A stretch of 64,000 nt of DNA, taken from positions 62,001-126,000 of the forward strand of contig JACKLK010000007.1 in NCBI GenBank assembly GCA_024236015.1, read 5' to 3'. Under the pieces are notes generated by a model, which was not told the DNA's origin, made no database searches, and saw nothing but the letters and a program-made list of their open reading frames with translations. Both the position numbers and the translations under genes were made by a program. Shown here one piece after another: positions 34,726-44,405 of this stretch (position 1 is its first letter; the number at the start of each line of letters is the position of its first letter). The DNA is from Rhodoferax sp. (lineage in GTDB: Bacteria > Pseudomonadota > Gammaproteobacteria > Burkholderiales > Burkholderiaceae_C).

Positions 34726-35578
34726 TGGACGCCGTCACACCCGCAACCCGCTCCGACACGTCGGAGTTCATCCGGCGCCATCCCACCATCGTCATCGGCG
34801 GACTGCTGCTGATCATCATCACGCTGGCCGCGATACTGGCGCCCTGGATCGCGCGCGACCCGATCATCTTCGAGCCGATCAACCGGCTCAAGGGCCCGTC
34901 CGCCGAGTTCTGGCTCGGCACCGACGCCCTGGGCCGCGACGTGTTCGCACGCATGGTGTACGGCGCGCGCATCTCGCTGATCGTCGGCCTGTCGGTGGCC
35001 GTCATCACCATCATCGGCGGTTCGGTGATCGGCCTGCTGGCGGGTTATTTCAGGGCCTTCGACGCCATCATCATGCGGCTGATGGACGGCATCATGGCGA
35101 TACCGGCCATCCTGCTGGCGATCGCGCTGGTGGCCCTGCTCGGCTCGAGCGTGACCGTGGTCATCATCGCGATCGCGATCCCGGAGATCCCGCGCGTCAC
35201 CCGGCTGGTGCGCGCCGTGGTGCTCTCGGTGCGCGACCTGCCCTTCGTCGAGGCGGCGCGCTCGAACGGCACCCGCGTGGGCAAGCTGCTGCGTCGCCAC
35301 ATCCTGCCCAGCACCATCGCGCCGCTGATCGTGCAGGCCACCTACATCTGCGCCTCGGCCATCCTGACCGAGGCCGGCCTGAGTTTCCTGGGCGCCGGCA
35401 CGCCGCCCGAGATCCCGACCTGGGGCAACATGATCGCCGGCAACCGGCTCTACCTGCAGATCGCGCCCTGGACCATCTTCGCACCCGGCATCTGCCTGGC
35501 ACTGGTGGTGCTGGCGGTCAACCTGCTGGGCGACGGCCTGCGCGACCGGCTCGATCCACGTATTTCGCGGGGCATGTG

Positions 35579-35579
<1 letters not shown>
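34725..35579 (+). CDS. ABC permease, DppC/OppC type
   Basis: A 284-residue permease of the DppC class. It has the N-terminal helix (IVIGGLLLIIITLAAILAPWI), the WLGTDALGRDVFARMVYGARISL motif that marks the class, an EAA loop (FVEAARSNGTRVGKLLRRHILP) and the TEAGLSFLGAGTPPEIPTWGNM segment. Six helices are expected. The ATG shares a base with the stop of the DppB-type gene (TGATG), and the first ATPase gene overlaps its own stop in the same way. This is tight coupling within the importer. Confidence 0.93.
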
Positions 35580-36627
<1,048 letters not shown>

Positions 36628-36631
<4 letters not shown>

Positions 36632-37680
36632 GCGACACAAGCCCACAGGCCGCAGCGCAGCAGGCCACGCCGGCAAGCGGTGGCGCCGACGTGTTGCGCG
36701 TCGAAGGCCTGAAGAAACATTTCCCGGTGCACCGCGGCGTGTTGCAGACCGTGGCCGGCCATGTCAAGGCCGTCGACGGCATCTCGTTCTCGATCCGCGC
36801 CGGCGAAACCCTGTGCCTGGTCGGCGAATCGGGCTGCGGCAAATCCACCGTCGGCAAGACCGTGCTGCGCCTGCAGGAACCCACGGCCGGACGCATCTGG
36901 CTCGGCGACACCGAGGTCACGCAACTGGACGACGAAGGCATGCGCGAACACCGGCGCGAGGTGCAGATGGTGTTCCAGGACCCGTATTCGTCGCTGAATC
37001 CGCGCATGCGCGTGGGCCAGATCATCGCCGAGCCGCTGGAGAACTACGGCCTGGCCAAGCGCGGCCGCGAAGGCGAGCAGCAGATCGCCAGCCTGCTCGA
37101 GAAGGTGGGCCTGCGCGCCGACGCGATGGCGCGTTACCCGTTCGAATTCTCCGGCGGCCAACGCCAGCGCCTGGGCATCGCGCGCGCGCTGGCGCTGAAC
37201 CCGCGCCTGATCGTGGCCGACGAGCCGGTCTCGGCGCTGGACGTGTCGGTGCAGGCCCAGGTGCTGAACCTGATGATGGACCTGCAGGACGAGTTCCGCC
37301 TGGCCTACCTGTTCGTCTCGCACGACCTGGCCGTGGTCGAGCACATCGGCCACCGCATCGCCGTCATGTACCTCGGGCGCATCGTCGAGCTGTCCACGCG
37401 CGACCGCATCTTCGGCCAGCCGCAGCACCCGTATACCGAGGCGCTGATGGCGGCGGCCCCGATCGCCGACCCGAAGGCCAAGCGCGAGCGCCTGGTCATC
37501 GAGGGCGACGTGCCCAGCCCGATGAACCCGCCGCCCGGCTGCCACTTCCACACCCGCTGCCCGTATGCCATCCCCCGCTGCAAGGTCGACGATCCGCCGC
37601 TGCAGGAGATCGCACCGGGCCATGTCGTCGCCTGCCATCTGCGCACCCCGGAGACACTGGCGGCCGAAGCGGCGCCATGA
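36628..37680 (+). CDS. ABC transporter ATPase, DppF type
   Basis: A 350-residue partner ATPase with its own Walker A (LVGESGCGKSTVGKTVL), Q-loop (VFQDPYSSLNPRM), signature (FSGGQRQRLGIARALALNP), Walker B (LIVADEPVSALDV) and H-loop (FVSHDLAVVEH). The C-terminus carries PPPGCHFHTRCPYAIPRC, the cysteine cluster region of the family. An Ala/Gln-rich N-terminal extension of about 20 residues precedes the domain. The ATGA overlap with the DppD-type gene completes the five-gene importer. The second SelA-like PLP gene starts 81 bp downstream. Confidence 0.93.
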
Positions 37681-37761
37681 ACGACGCCAGGCCACTCGCT
37701 GCGCCCCGGTCGTGCCTGCGCCTGCGCCGAGGTGTGGCATGAGCATCGGGAGACGACACGC

Positions 37762-38994
37762 ATGAGCGCACGGCAACCACCCTGGGGCGTGGCGCGGCGC
37801 ATCAACGCCGCCGGCACGCTGACCCGGCTGGGCGGCAGCCTGATGGCCCCCGAAGTGCTGGACGCCATGCGCGAGGCGGCCGGATACAGCGTCGACATCG
37901 CGGAACTGCAGACGGCAGCCAGCGAACGCATCGCGGCGGTCACCGGCGCGCAGGCCGGCATCGTGACCTCGGGCGCATCGGCCGCCCTGACGCTGGCCAC
38001 CGCGGCCTGCCTGGCGCGCTGGGACGTCGCCCGCATGACCGCGCTGCCCGACACCGGCGGCATGCCGAACCAGGTACTGATGGCGCGTACGCACCGCAAC
38101 AGCTACGACCACGCGATCCGGGTCGCCGGTGCGTGCATCGTCGACATCGGCCACAACGACCGCGGCACCGGCGCCGGCATCCGCGGCCTGGAAGCCTGGG
38201 AGATCGACGCCGCCGTCAACCCGCAGACCGTGGCCTTCGTGTTCGTGGCCAACCCGTCGTCGATCGGCGCGTTGCCGATGGTGATCGCCACCGTGCATGC
38301 GCACGGCCTGCCGGTCATCGTCGACGCCGCCGCGCAGCTGCCGCCGCGCGAGAACCTGCGCCGCTTCATCGAGGCGGGCGCCGACCTGGTGCTGTTCAGC
38401 GGCGGCAAGGCCATCGGCGGCCCGCAGTCCAGCGGCATCCTGGCCGGACGGCGCGAACTCATCGGCTCCGCACTGGTGCAGATGATGGACATGGACGTGC
38501 ATCCGCAGACCTGGTCCGCATCGCCGCTGATCGACCGCGCCGCGTTGCGCGGCATTCCGCACCACGGCATCGGCCGCGGCTTCAAGGTCGGCAAGGAGGA
38601 GATCGCCGGCCTGCTGGTGGCCCTCGAACGTTTCGCCCAGCGCGACGACGCCGCCCATGCGGCGCGGCTGCATGGGCGGCTGGTGACCATCGCAGCGGCC
38701 CTGTCCCCGGCGGCTCCGCGGATGCAGACCCGGCTCGAACCCGAGACCCCGGGCACCGGCGTGCCGACGCTGGCGTTGCATGTCGCTGGCGCGGCCGACG
38801 TGCTGAGCCGGGCGCTGCAACACGGCGACCCGCCGGTGCACCTGGGCGAAGGCCGCCTGGATGCCGGCATCCTGACCCTGAACCCGCAGACCGTGCGCGA
38901 GGACGACGACACCACGCTGGTGCGTTGCCTGCTCGCGGCCTGCGCCAGCCTGCCACCCGCTTCACCCACGACTGCACCACCACCACCACCATGA
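37762..38994 (+). CDS. SelA-like PLP-dependent enzyme (second copy)
   Basis: A 410-residue fold-type I PLP enzyme of the SelA/DgaE-like group, paralogous to the gene at 30.6 kb. The PLP lysine is Lys216 in LFSGGKAIGGPQSSG and the PLP Asp is Asp188 in VIVDAAAQLPP. It opens RRINAAGTLTRLGGSLMAPEVL. Compared with the first copy it keeps the GRGxKVGKExIAG block (GIGRGFKVGKEEIAG) but differs widely elsewhere. It ends in a Pro/Thr-rich tail whose codons run into the next gene; the amidohydrolase start overlaps its stop (ATGA). I chose the ATG at 37762, with GGGAG 9 nt upstream. The substrate is unknown. Confidence 0.88.
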   Translation: MSARQPPWGVARRINAAGTLTRLGGSLMAPEVLDAMREAAGYSVDIAELQTAASERIAAVTGAQAGIVTSGASAALTLATAACLARWDVARMTALPDTGGMPNQVLMARTHRNSYDHAIRVAGACIVDIGHNDRGTGAGIRGLEAWEIDAAVNPQTVAFVFVANPSSIGALPMVIATVHAHGLPVIVDAAAQLPPRENLRRFIEAGADLVLFSGGKAIGGPQSSGILAGRRELIGSALVQMMDMDVHPQTWSASPLIDRAALRGIPHHGIGRGFKVGKEEIAGLLVALERFAQRDDAAHAARLHGRLVTIAAALSPAAPRMQTRLEPETPGTGVPTLALHVAGAADVLSRALQHGDPPVHLGEGRLDAGILTLNPQTVREDDDTTLVRCLLAACASLPPASPTTAPPPPP

Positions 38995-40136
38995 CCCAGC
39001 CCCACCACGACCTGATCCTGCGCGGCGCGCGCGTGATCGATCCTTCGCAGGACATCGACCGCGTGACCGACGTCCGCTTCACCGACGGCAAGGTCGCCGC
39101 CATCGGCGACGCGCTGTCCGGCGATGCGAACACCGAGGTGCGCGAACTCAAGGGCAAGATCGTCACGCCCGGCCTGATCGACCTGCACACCCATGTCTAC
39201 TGGGGCGGCACCTCGATCGGCGTCGATGCGGTGCAGCTGGCGCGCACCAGCGCCACGGCGACCTTCGTCGACGCCGGCACCGCCGGGCCGGCCAACTTCC
39301 CCGGTTTTCGCAAGCACGTGATCGAACCGGCCATGCCGGTGCGCATCCTGCCGCTGATCAACCTGTCGTTCGCCGGCATCTTCGCGTTCTCGGGCACGGT
39401 CATGGTCGGCGAATGCGAGGACCTGCGCCTGCTCGACATGCGCCAGTGCCTGCGCGTGGCGCGCGAGAACCTGGACCTGATCGTCGGCATCAAGGTGCGG
39501 GTCGGCCGCGGTGCCAGCGGCAACTCGGGCATCGCGCCGATGGACATGGCGCTGGAAGTGGCCGAGGAACTCGGCCTGCCGCTGATGGCCCACCTGGACC
39601 ATCCACCGCCGTCACGCATGGACGTGATGTCGCGGCTGCGCAAGGGCGACATCCTGACCCACTGCTTCCGGCCGTTCCCGAACGCGCCGTCGATGCCCGG
39701 CGGCGGCGTGCGGCCCGAGGTGCTGGCGGCGCGCGAACGCGGCGTGATCTTCGACATCGGCCACGGCGGCGGATCCTGCGGCTTTGCGACCAGCCGCGCC
39801 ATGCTCGAGGCCGGGTTCAAGCCGGACGTGATCTCGTCGGACGTGCACATCCTGTCGATCGACGGCCCGGCCTTCGACCTGCTGCACACGCTGGCCAAGT
39901 TCCACGTGCTGGGCATGAGCCTGCCCGAGGTCGTGGCCAGCGCGACGGTCAACGCGGCGCGCGCGATCCGGCGCCCGGAGCTGGGCACGCTCAAGCCGGG
40001 GGCCCTGGGCGAAGCCAGCATCTTCGAGGTGCTGGACCAGCCCACCGAATACCGCGACGTGATCGGCGAGGTGATGCAGAGCAACATCGCGTTCAAGGCA
40101 CACGGACTGGTGCTCGACGGGCGCTGGTGGACGTGA
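38991..40136 (+). CDS. Amidohydrolase-superfamily deacetylase (Atu3266/EF0837 type)
   Basis: A 381-residue metal-dependent hydrolase. Ligands visible are His66 and His68 in LIDLHTHVYWGG, the probable carboxylated Lys168 in IVGIKVRVG, His201 in PLMAHLDHPPPS, a further His in DILTHCFRPFPNAPS and the Asp in VISSDVHIL. This pattern fits the Atu3266/EF0837 group, whose tested members hydrolyse N-acetyl or O-acetyl esters such as acetyl-(R)-mandelate, with natural substrates unresolved. In other bacteria this group also sits beside SelA-like PLP genes, as here. It is translationally coupled to the PLP gene by ATGA, which strongly suggests consecutive steps. Confidence 0.9.
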   Translation: MTQPHHDLILRGARVIDPSQDIDRVTDVRFTDGKVAAIGDALSGDANTEVRELKGKIVTPGLIDLHTHVYWGGTSIGVDAVQLARTSATATFVDAGTAGPANFPGFRKHVIEPAMPVRILPLINLSFAGIFAFSGTVMVGECEDLRLLDMRQCLRVARENLDLIVGIKVRVGRGASGNSGIAPMDMALEVAEELGLPLMAHLDHPPPSRMDVMSRLRKGDILTHCFRPFPNAPSMPGGGVRPEVLAARERGVIFDIGHGGGSCGFATSRAMLEAGFKPDVISSDVHILSIDGPAFDLLHTLAKFHVLGMSLPEVVASATVNAARAIRRPELGTLKPGALGEASIFEVLDQPTEYRDVIGEVMQSNIAFKAHGLVLDGRWWT

Positions 40137-40214
40137 AACCCCGCAGCCAGTCCGCAAGCCGGCCGCACGCTTCGCCGTGCGCCACCCGCAGCCTCATCCT
40201 CCGGAGTCCCCACC

Positions 40215-41219
40215 ATGGCCAGTGATCCATCCCTGATCTTCACCAACGTCGACTACAACGCCCAGGGCAAGCAGGTCGACTGGCTCTATCTGCCACATTC
40301 GGTCACGCGTTCGGCCTACGGCGCGCTGGCGATCCCGATCGCGGTGATCCGCAACGGCGACGGACCCACCGTGTTCCTGATGTCGGGCAACCACGGCGAC
40401 GAATACGAGGGCCAGATCACGCTGGCCAAGCTGATCCGCGAACTCGAGCCCGAACAGGTGCGCGGACGCATCATCATCCTGCCGGCGGCCAACCTGCCGG
40501 CGGCGATGGCCGGCACGCGGGTGTCGCCGATCGACCAGGGCAACCTGAACCGGGCCTTTCCCGGTGACCCGCAAGGCACGCCGACCTGGGCCATCGCGCA
40601 CTACATCGACAGCGTGTTGTACCCGATGGCCGACTTCCACCATGACCTGCACTCGGGCGGATCGTCGCTGAAATACGTGCCGTTCTGCTCGATGCGCAAC
40701 AGCGGCGACCCCGCGCTCGACGCACGCTCGCTGGCCGCGCTGCAGGCCTTCGGTGCGCCGCTGAGCCTGGTGTGGGCCTACAACCCCGAAGGCCGCCTGG
40801 CCGGCGCGGCGGCCGCCCGGCGCGGCCTGGTCTCGCTCGGGGGCGAATTCGGCGGCGGCGGCGACGTGAACCGCTCCAGCCTGGCGATGCTCGAAGGCGG
40901 CGTGCGCCGCTTCCTGGCCTTTGCCGGCGTGCTGGCGAATACGCCGGCGCCCGAGCCCCGCACCGACATGCGCATGATCGAGGTCTCCAGCCGCGAACAT
41001 TACGTCTACGCCAACGAGGCCGGCCTGCTCGAGCCGCTGGTCGACCTGGGCGCGGAGGTGCAGGCCGGTGATCCGGCCGGCCGCATCCACTTCATCGACA
41101 ACCCCGGGCGAGAGCCGGTCACCTGCCATTTCCGGCGCGCCGGCATGGTCGTGTGCCAGCGCCACTTCGGACGTGTCGAACGCGGTGACTGTGTCGCCCA
41201 CCTCGGCACCGACGTCTGA
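40215..41219 (+). CDS. AstE/AspA-type zinc deacylase (DoeB-like)
   Basis: A 334-residue zinc hydrolase of the succinylglutamate desuccinylase/aspartoacylase family, which removes acyl groups from N-acyl amino acids. Zinc ligands are His60 and Glu63 in MSGNHGDEYEGQ and a His in DFHHDLHSGGSS. The GNLNRAFPGDP and GGEFGGGGDVNRSS blocks are typical of the N-acetyl-diaminobutyrate deacetylase (DoeB) side of the family. A beta-rich C-terminal domain follows. A weak CCGGAG element precedes the ATG. It lies between the amidohydrolase and the second RidA gene. By family and place it should deacylate an imported N-acyl amino acid or its product. Confidence 0.88.
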   Translation: MASDPSLIFTNVDYNAQGKQVDWLYLPHSVTRSAYGALAIPIAVIRNGDGPTVFLMSGNHGDEYEGQITLAKLIRELEPEQVRGRIIILPAANLPAAMAGTRVSPIDQGNLNRAFPGDPQGTPTWAIAHYIDSVLYPMADFHHDLHSGGSSLKYVPFCSMRNSGDPALDARSLAALQAFGAPLSLVWAYNPEGRLAGAAAARRGLVSLGGEFGGGGDVNRSSLAMLEGGVRRFLAFAGVLANTPAPEPRTDMRMIEVSSREHYVYANEAGLLEPLVDLGAEVQAGDPAGRIHFIDNPGREPVTCHFRRAGMVVCQRHFGRVERGDCVAHLGTDV

Positions 41220-41280
41220 ACGCCTCGCGTCGCTGCGAAGCCGCTGCGCCACCCCACTCCAACCTGATTGCCCGCCCGCC

Positions 41281-41673
41281 ATGCACCCTTCCGTCTCGTA
41301 TCCGCGCCAACCCGACACCCCGGTCTCGCACCTGCCGTTCAGCCCGGCCGTGCGGGTCGGCAACATGGTCTTCGTCTCCGGCCAGGCATCGGTCGACGCC
41401 ACCGGCAAGATCGTCTCCGACAGTTTCGAAGGCGAGTTCCGCCGCTCGGTGGAGAACCTGCGCAAGGTGCTGCAGTCGGCCGGCGCCGACCTGGCCCACG
41501 TGGTGCAGACCCGCAACTATGTGCGCGACGCCGAGGACCTGCCGCTGTTCAACCGGCTCTACACCGAATATTTCTCGGCGCCGTATCCGGCCCGCACGAC
41601 CATCACCGGATGCCTGTCACCGGCACTGCGCTTCGAACTCGAATGCATCGCCGTGACCGAATCGGCCGGCTGA
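41281..41673 (+). CDS. RidA family protein (second copy)
   Basis: A 130-residue RidA protein of canonical length. The family signature is VRVGNMVFVSGQASVDATGKIVSD near the N-terminus and YPARTTITGCLSPALRFELECIAV near the C-terminus, with Arg105 at the position of the catalytic arginine of E. coli RidA. It therefore looks catalytically competent for enamine/imine hydrolysis. It follows the deacylase gene by 61 bp. It is not closely similar to the longer RidA at 30.1 kb, so each may serve one of the two PLP enzymes. Confidence 0.92.
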   Translation: MHPSVSYPRQPDTPVSHLPFSPAVRVGNMVFVSGQASVDATGKIVSDSFEGEFRRSVENLRKVLQSAGADLAHVVQTRNYVRDAEDLPLFNRLYTEYFSAPYPARTTITGCLSPALRFELECIAVTESAG

Positions 41674-41707
41674 CGCCACGCACCGGCCGCGGGGCCAGGC
41701 CCTGGCG

Positions 41708-42682
41708 GTGAGCCCCGCATCCGTTGCGGATCCGGACCGCGCCCGCCTGAGCATCGCCTGCGCGCTCGGCGCGGCGCTGGCGTTCTCGATCAACGACATC
41801 ACGGTCAAGTCGTTCAGCGCGACCTATCCGCTGCACGAGGTGGTGCTGGTGCGCGCCGCCGTGGCCCTGGTGCTGACCGTGCTGCTGCTCGCGCCACGCG
41901 GCGACCGGCTCGCGGTGTTCCGCACGCGGCGGCGCAAGGCCCATGTCTTCCGTGGCCTGTGCGTGGTGGTCACGAACATGTCGTTCTTCACCGCGCTGGC
42001 GAGCCTGCCGCTGGCCGAGACCTCGGCGGTGTTCTTCGTCGCACCCTTGCTGATCACCGCGCTGTCGGCCTGGCTGCTGAAGGAACACGTCGGCATCCGG
42101 CGCTGGAGCGCGTTGTGCGTGGGCCTGCTGGGCGTGTTGCTGATCGTCAAGCCCGGTACCGCGGCCTTCCAGTGGGCGGTGCTGTTGCCGGCACTGTCGG
42201 CATTGGCATATGCCAGCCTGCACACGATGACACGCAGCATGGGCCTGGCCGAGTCGGCGGCGACGATGTCGGTCTATATCCAGCTGACCTTCATCGTGGC
42301 CTGCTCGGCCATGGGCCTGGTGTTCGGCAGCGGGCAATGGTCCGGCAGCGGCCATCCGTCGCTGGAGTTCCTGTTCCGCGCCTGGTCCTGGCCGACGGCG
42401 GCGCACCTCGGCCTGTTGTTCGTCGCCGGGGCCTGCTCGGCGGCCGGCGGCTACCTGATATCCCAGGCCTACCGCAGCAGCGCGGCCGGCCTGGTCGCGC
42501 CCTTCGAATACAGCGGCCTGTTGCTGGCCGCCTTCTGGGGCTTCGTGATCTGGGGCGAGGTGCCGGGTGCCTGGTCCGCCATCGGCATCGTGCTGATCCT
42601 GGGCGCAGGCCTGTTCGTGGCGGTGCGCGAAGCACGACTGCAGCTCACGCCGACGGCCCGGGACGCGGCGGGGCGACGCTGA
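41708..42682 (+). CDS. EamA/DMT-superfamily transporter
   Basis: A 324-residue inner-membrane protein with ten predicted helices in two EamA halves, a family that mostly exports amino acids and other metabolites. The first half begins CALGAALAFSINDITVKSF and the second AVLLPALSALAYASLHTMTRS; the end of the first half has the typical FFVAPLLITALSAWLLKEHVGIRRW. It starts with GTG, 34 bp after the RidA gene. As the last gene of the run it may export a product or a toxic intermediate, but the direction of transport is inferred only from family. Confidence 0.9.
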   Translation: MSPASVADPDRARLSIACALGAALAFSINDITVKSFSATYPLHEVVLVRAAVALVLTVLLLAPRGDRLAVFRTRRRKAHVFRGLCVVVTNMSFFTALASLPLAETSAVFFVAPLLITALSAWLLKEHVGIRRWSALCVGLLGVLLIVKPGTAAFQWAVLLPALSALAYASLHTMTRSMGLAESAATMSVYIQLTFIVACSAMGLVFGSGQWSGSGHPSLEFLFRAWSWPTAAHLGLLFVAGACSAAGGYLISQAYRSSAAGLVAPFEYSGLLLAAFWGFVIWGEVPGAWSAIGIVLILGAGLFVAVREARLQLTPTARDAAGRR

Positions 42683-42738
42683 CGCCGGGGGCGGCATGCC
42701 GGATCGGCGTCGCCGAACCGCCGTCCAGCCGCTGCCGC

Positions 42739-43230
42739 TCAGCCGGCGCCGCTCAGCAGCAGGCCCGCCAGATAGGCCGCTGCCGCCGCCAGCGCACCGA
42801 GGGTGCGCACATGGTTCCAGATTGTCCAGCGGCGCAGGTAATGGGCCCAGACGGCGGCGGCACGCGGGTCGGTCGCGGTCACGGCCGCCAGCCTGTCGTT
42901 CAGCGGGATGTTGCCCAACACCGTCACCAGGAACGTACCGACCAGATACAGGGCGGCGCCGGCCACGGTGCAGATGGCCGCGGCGCTGCCCCATTGCGAC
43001 ACGGCCAGCCCCGCGGCCAGCAACGACAACAAGGCGCCGCCGAAGAACAGGCCCAGGAACCAGCGGTTGATGACGACCACGTTGATGGCCTGCATCGCGC
43101 CGATGCCGTGGCTGGCGGGGATCCGCGCCAGCGCCTGCATGATGAAACTCGAGAACGCGAAAAACACGCCCGCGACCAGCGCGCAGGCCAGCAGGGCCGA
43201 CGCCGCGATGACCATGGTCGCCGCGGTCAT
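42739..43230 (-). CDS. DUF1772 (anthrone oxygenase-like) membrane protein
   Basis: A 163-residue protein with four predicted helices, of the DUF1772 family, distantly related to fungal anthrone oxygenases. The start lies at MTAATMVIAASALLACALVAGVFFAFSSF, with the FSSFIMQALARIP stretch and the GNIPLNDRLAAV motif conserved in the family (NxPLNxxL). Its ATG overlaps the stop of the NmrA-like remnant (ATGA), so its translation was coupled to that gene when intact. In related operons a TetR regulator, an NmrA-like reductase and DUF1772 occur together. No activity is established for bacterial members. Confidence 0.85.
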   Translation of the reverse strand: MTAATMVIAASALLACALVAGVFFAFSSFIMQALARIPASHGIGAMQAINVVVINRWFLGLFFGGALLSLLAAGLAVSQWGSAAAICTVAGAALYLVGTFLVTVLGNIPLNDRLAAVTATDPRAAAVWAHYLRRWTIWNHVRTLGALAAAAAYLAGLLLSGAG

Positions 43231-43394
43231 GCCGCAAGACGCCGGGCGCCCGATGCGCCGACACGCCGTGCGAACGCGGCCGGCCAGGTTGCGCAATCGT
43301 TCCGGTCGAAGGCCTGCCGGCCGGTCGTGCCGGTGCCGCCCAGGACGCGCACGGGCACGTGGATGGAAGGATGGTGGTGGATGCTGGTCTGCAT
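43227..43394 (-). pseudogene. Internally deleted NmrA-like NAD(P)-binding protein
   Basis: A 55-codon remnant. Codons 17-26 read VLGGTGTTGR, the dinucleotide-binding glycine loop of NmrA-type reductases. This is followed directly by AFDRNDCATWPAAF (28-41), which in intact relatives lies some 20 residues later (FDWxDxATWxPAL). About 200 C-terminal residues are missing. A good ribosome site (AGGAGA, 5-nt spacing) remains and the stop still overlaps the DUF1772 start. The gene appears to have shrunk by in-frame deletions that kept translational coupling. Function is very unlikely. Confidence 0.75.
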
Positions 43395-43413
43395 GGCGCT
43401 CTCCTGTCTTGAC

Positions 43414-43471
43414 TTGACACTGTGTCAATTGACACGGTGTCAACTCTAGTGCAGCATTGACACCATGTCAA
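43414..43471. promoter_or_regulatory. Three 15-bp TetR-type operator palindromes
   Basis: TTGACACTGTGTCAA (43414-43428) and TTGACACGGTGTCAA (43429-43443) abut exactly. A third, TTGACACCATGTCAA (43457-43471, one mismatch), spans the TetR start codon. They fill the divergent gap between tetR and the DUF1772 unit. TTGACA at 43429 with CAGCAT 17 bp on could act as the tetR promoter and would start transcription at or next to the ATG. Confidence 0.85.
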
Positions 43472-44061
43472 GTGAACCCGTCGAAACCCGGACCCGCATC
43501 CTCGACGCGACCGTGCAGATGCTCGAAGAACACGGGGGCCAGGGCGTGCGCATGGGCGACATCGCCCGGCAGGCCGGCGTGTCGCGCCAGGCGCTGTACC
43601 TGCACTTCGCCTCGCGCACCGAACTGCTCGAGGCCACGACGCTGCACGTCGACCTCAAGCTGGACCTGGAAGAGCGCCTGGCGCCGTCGCGCGCGGCACG
43701 CACCGGCGCCGAGCGGCTGGCGTTGTACGTGGCGTTCTGGGGGCAATACCTTCCCGACGTCTACAGCGTGGCCAGGGCGCTGATGCTGGCGCAGGACGGC
43801 GACGAGGCGGCGGCGGCCGCGTGGAAAGACCGGATGGATGCGATGCGCGACGGCTGCCGCGCCGCGGTCGACGCGCTGCAGCGGGACGGAACGCTGGCAC
43901 CGGGATGGTCAGCGGCAACGGCCACCGATGCCTTGTGCATGCTGCTGCAACTGCCGAACTGGGAAAACCTGACCATCACCTGCGGCTGGACGCACCGGCA
44001 ATACGTCGAGCGCATGCAGTCGATGGCCGCGCGCCTGCTGCTGGCACAGCCGGGCGGCTGA
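43465..44061 (+). CDS. TetR/AcrR-family transcriptional regulator
   Basis: A 198-residue one-component repressor. The N-terminal helix-turn-helix is clear (TRILDATVQMLEEHGGQGVRMGDIARQAGVSRQALYLHFASR, about residues 9-50). The C-terminal ligand domain (55-198) is typical in length. No ribosome site precedes the ATG; the third operator overlaps the start codon, and the best promoter would give a leaderless mRNA. It should repress itself and the divergent NmrA-remnant/DUF1772 unit. The ligand is unknown. Confidence 0.93.
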   Translation: MSSEPVETRTRILDATVQMLEEHGGQGVRMGDIARQAGVSRQALYLHFASRTELLEATTLHVDLKLDLEERLAPSRAARTGAERLALYVAFWGQYLPDVYSVARALMLAQDGDEAAAAAWKDRMDAMRDGCRAAVDALQRDGTLAPGWSAATATDALCMLLQLPNWENLTITCGWTHRQYVERMQSMAARLLLAQPGG

Positions 44062-44085
44062 ACCGGGCGCGGGCCCGGGGGCGGG

Positions 44086-44274
44086 TCAGCGGTACGACAC
44101 CCAGCTGCCGACGCGCCGATGCGCGGGCTGCCGGTCGGCCCAGTCGGCCAGGCGCTCGATCCAGCTGCCGCGGGACGACACGCCCGCTTGGGGCGGCGCG
44201 GTTTTCGCGGTGCGGCGCTGCGCGGAGCGAACGGGGGCACATCCAAGGCTGTTACGGGCGGTGAGGGTGGTCAT
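44086..44274 (-). CDS. Small Arg-rich hypothetical protein, 62 aa
   Basis: A short open frame divergent from the LysR gene at 44.4 kb. The ATG is preceded by GGAG with 5-nt spacing. The product is basic and Trp/Arg-rich in its second half (RGSWIERLADWADRQPAHRR, then VGSWVSYR) with no membrane helix or known domain. Divergence from a LysR gene with a 131-bp AT-richer gap suggests it could be the regulator's target. I cannot assign a function, and translation is supported only by the ribosome site and position. Confidence 0.5.
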   Translation of the reverse strand: MTTLTARNSLGCAPVRSAQRRTAKTAPPQAGVSSRGSWIERLADWADRQPAHRRVGSWVSYR

Positions 44275-44405
44275 GGCAACTCCAGAGAACAGGTGATGCG
44301 TCAAGGAACCTAGGGTTTTCACGCATGATGACAACTGTAGTTTGAGATCAAAACGCACACAACTTGTTAATATGCATTTCGAATCTGCGAATTTGCAAAC
44401 TTCCG

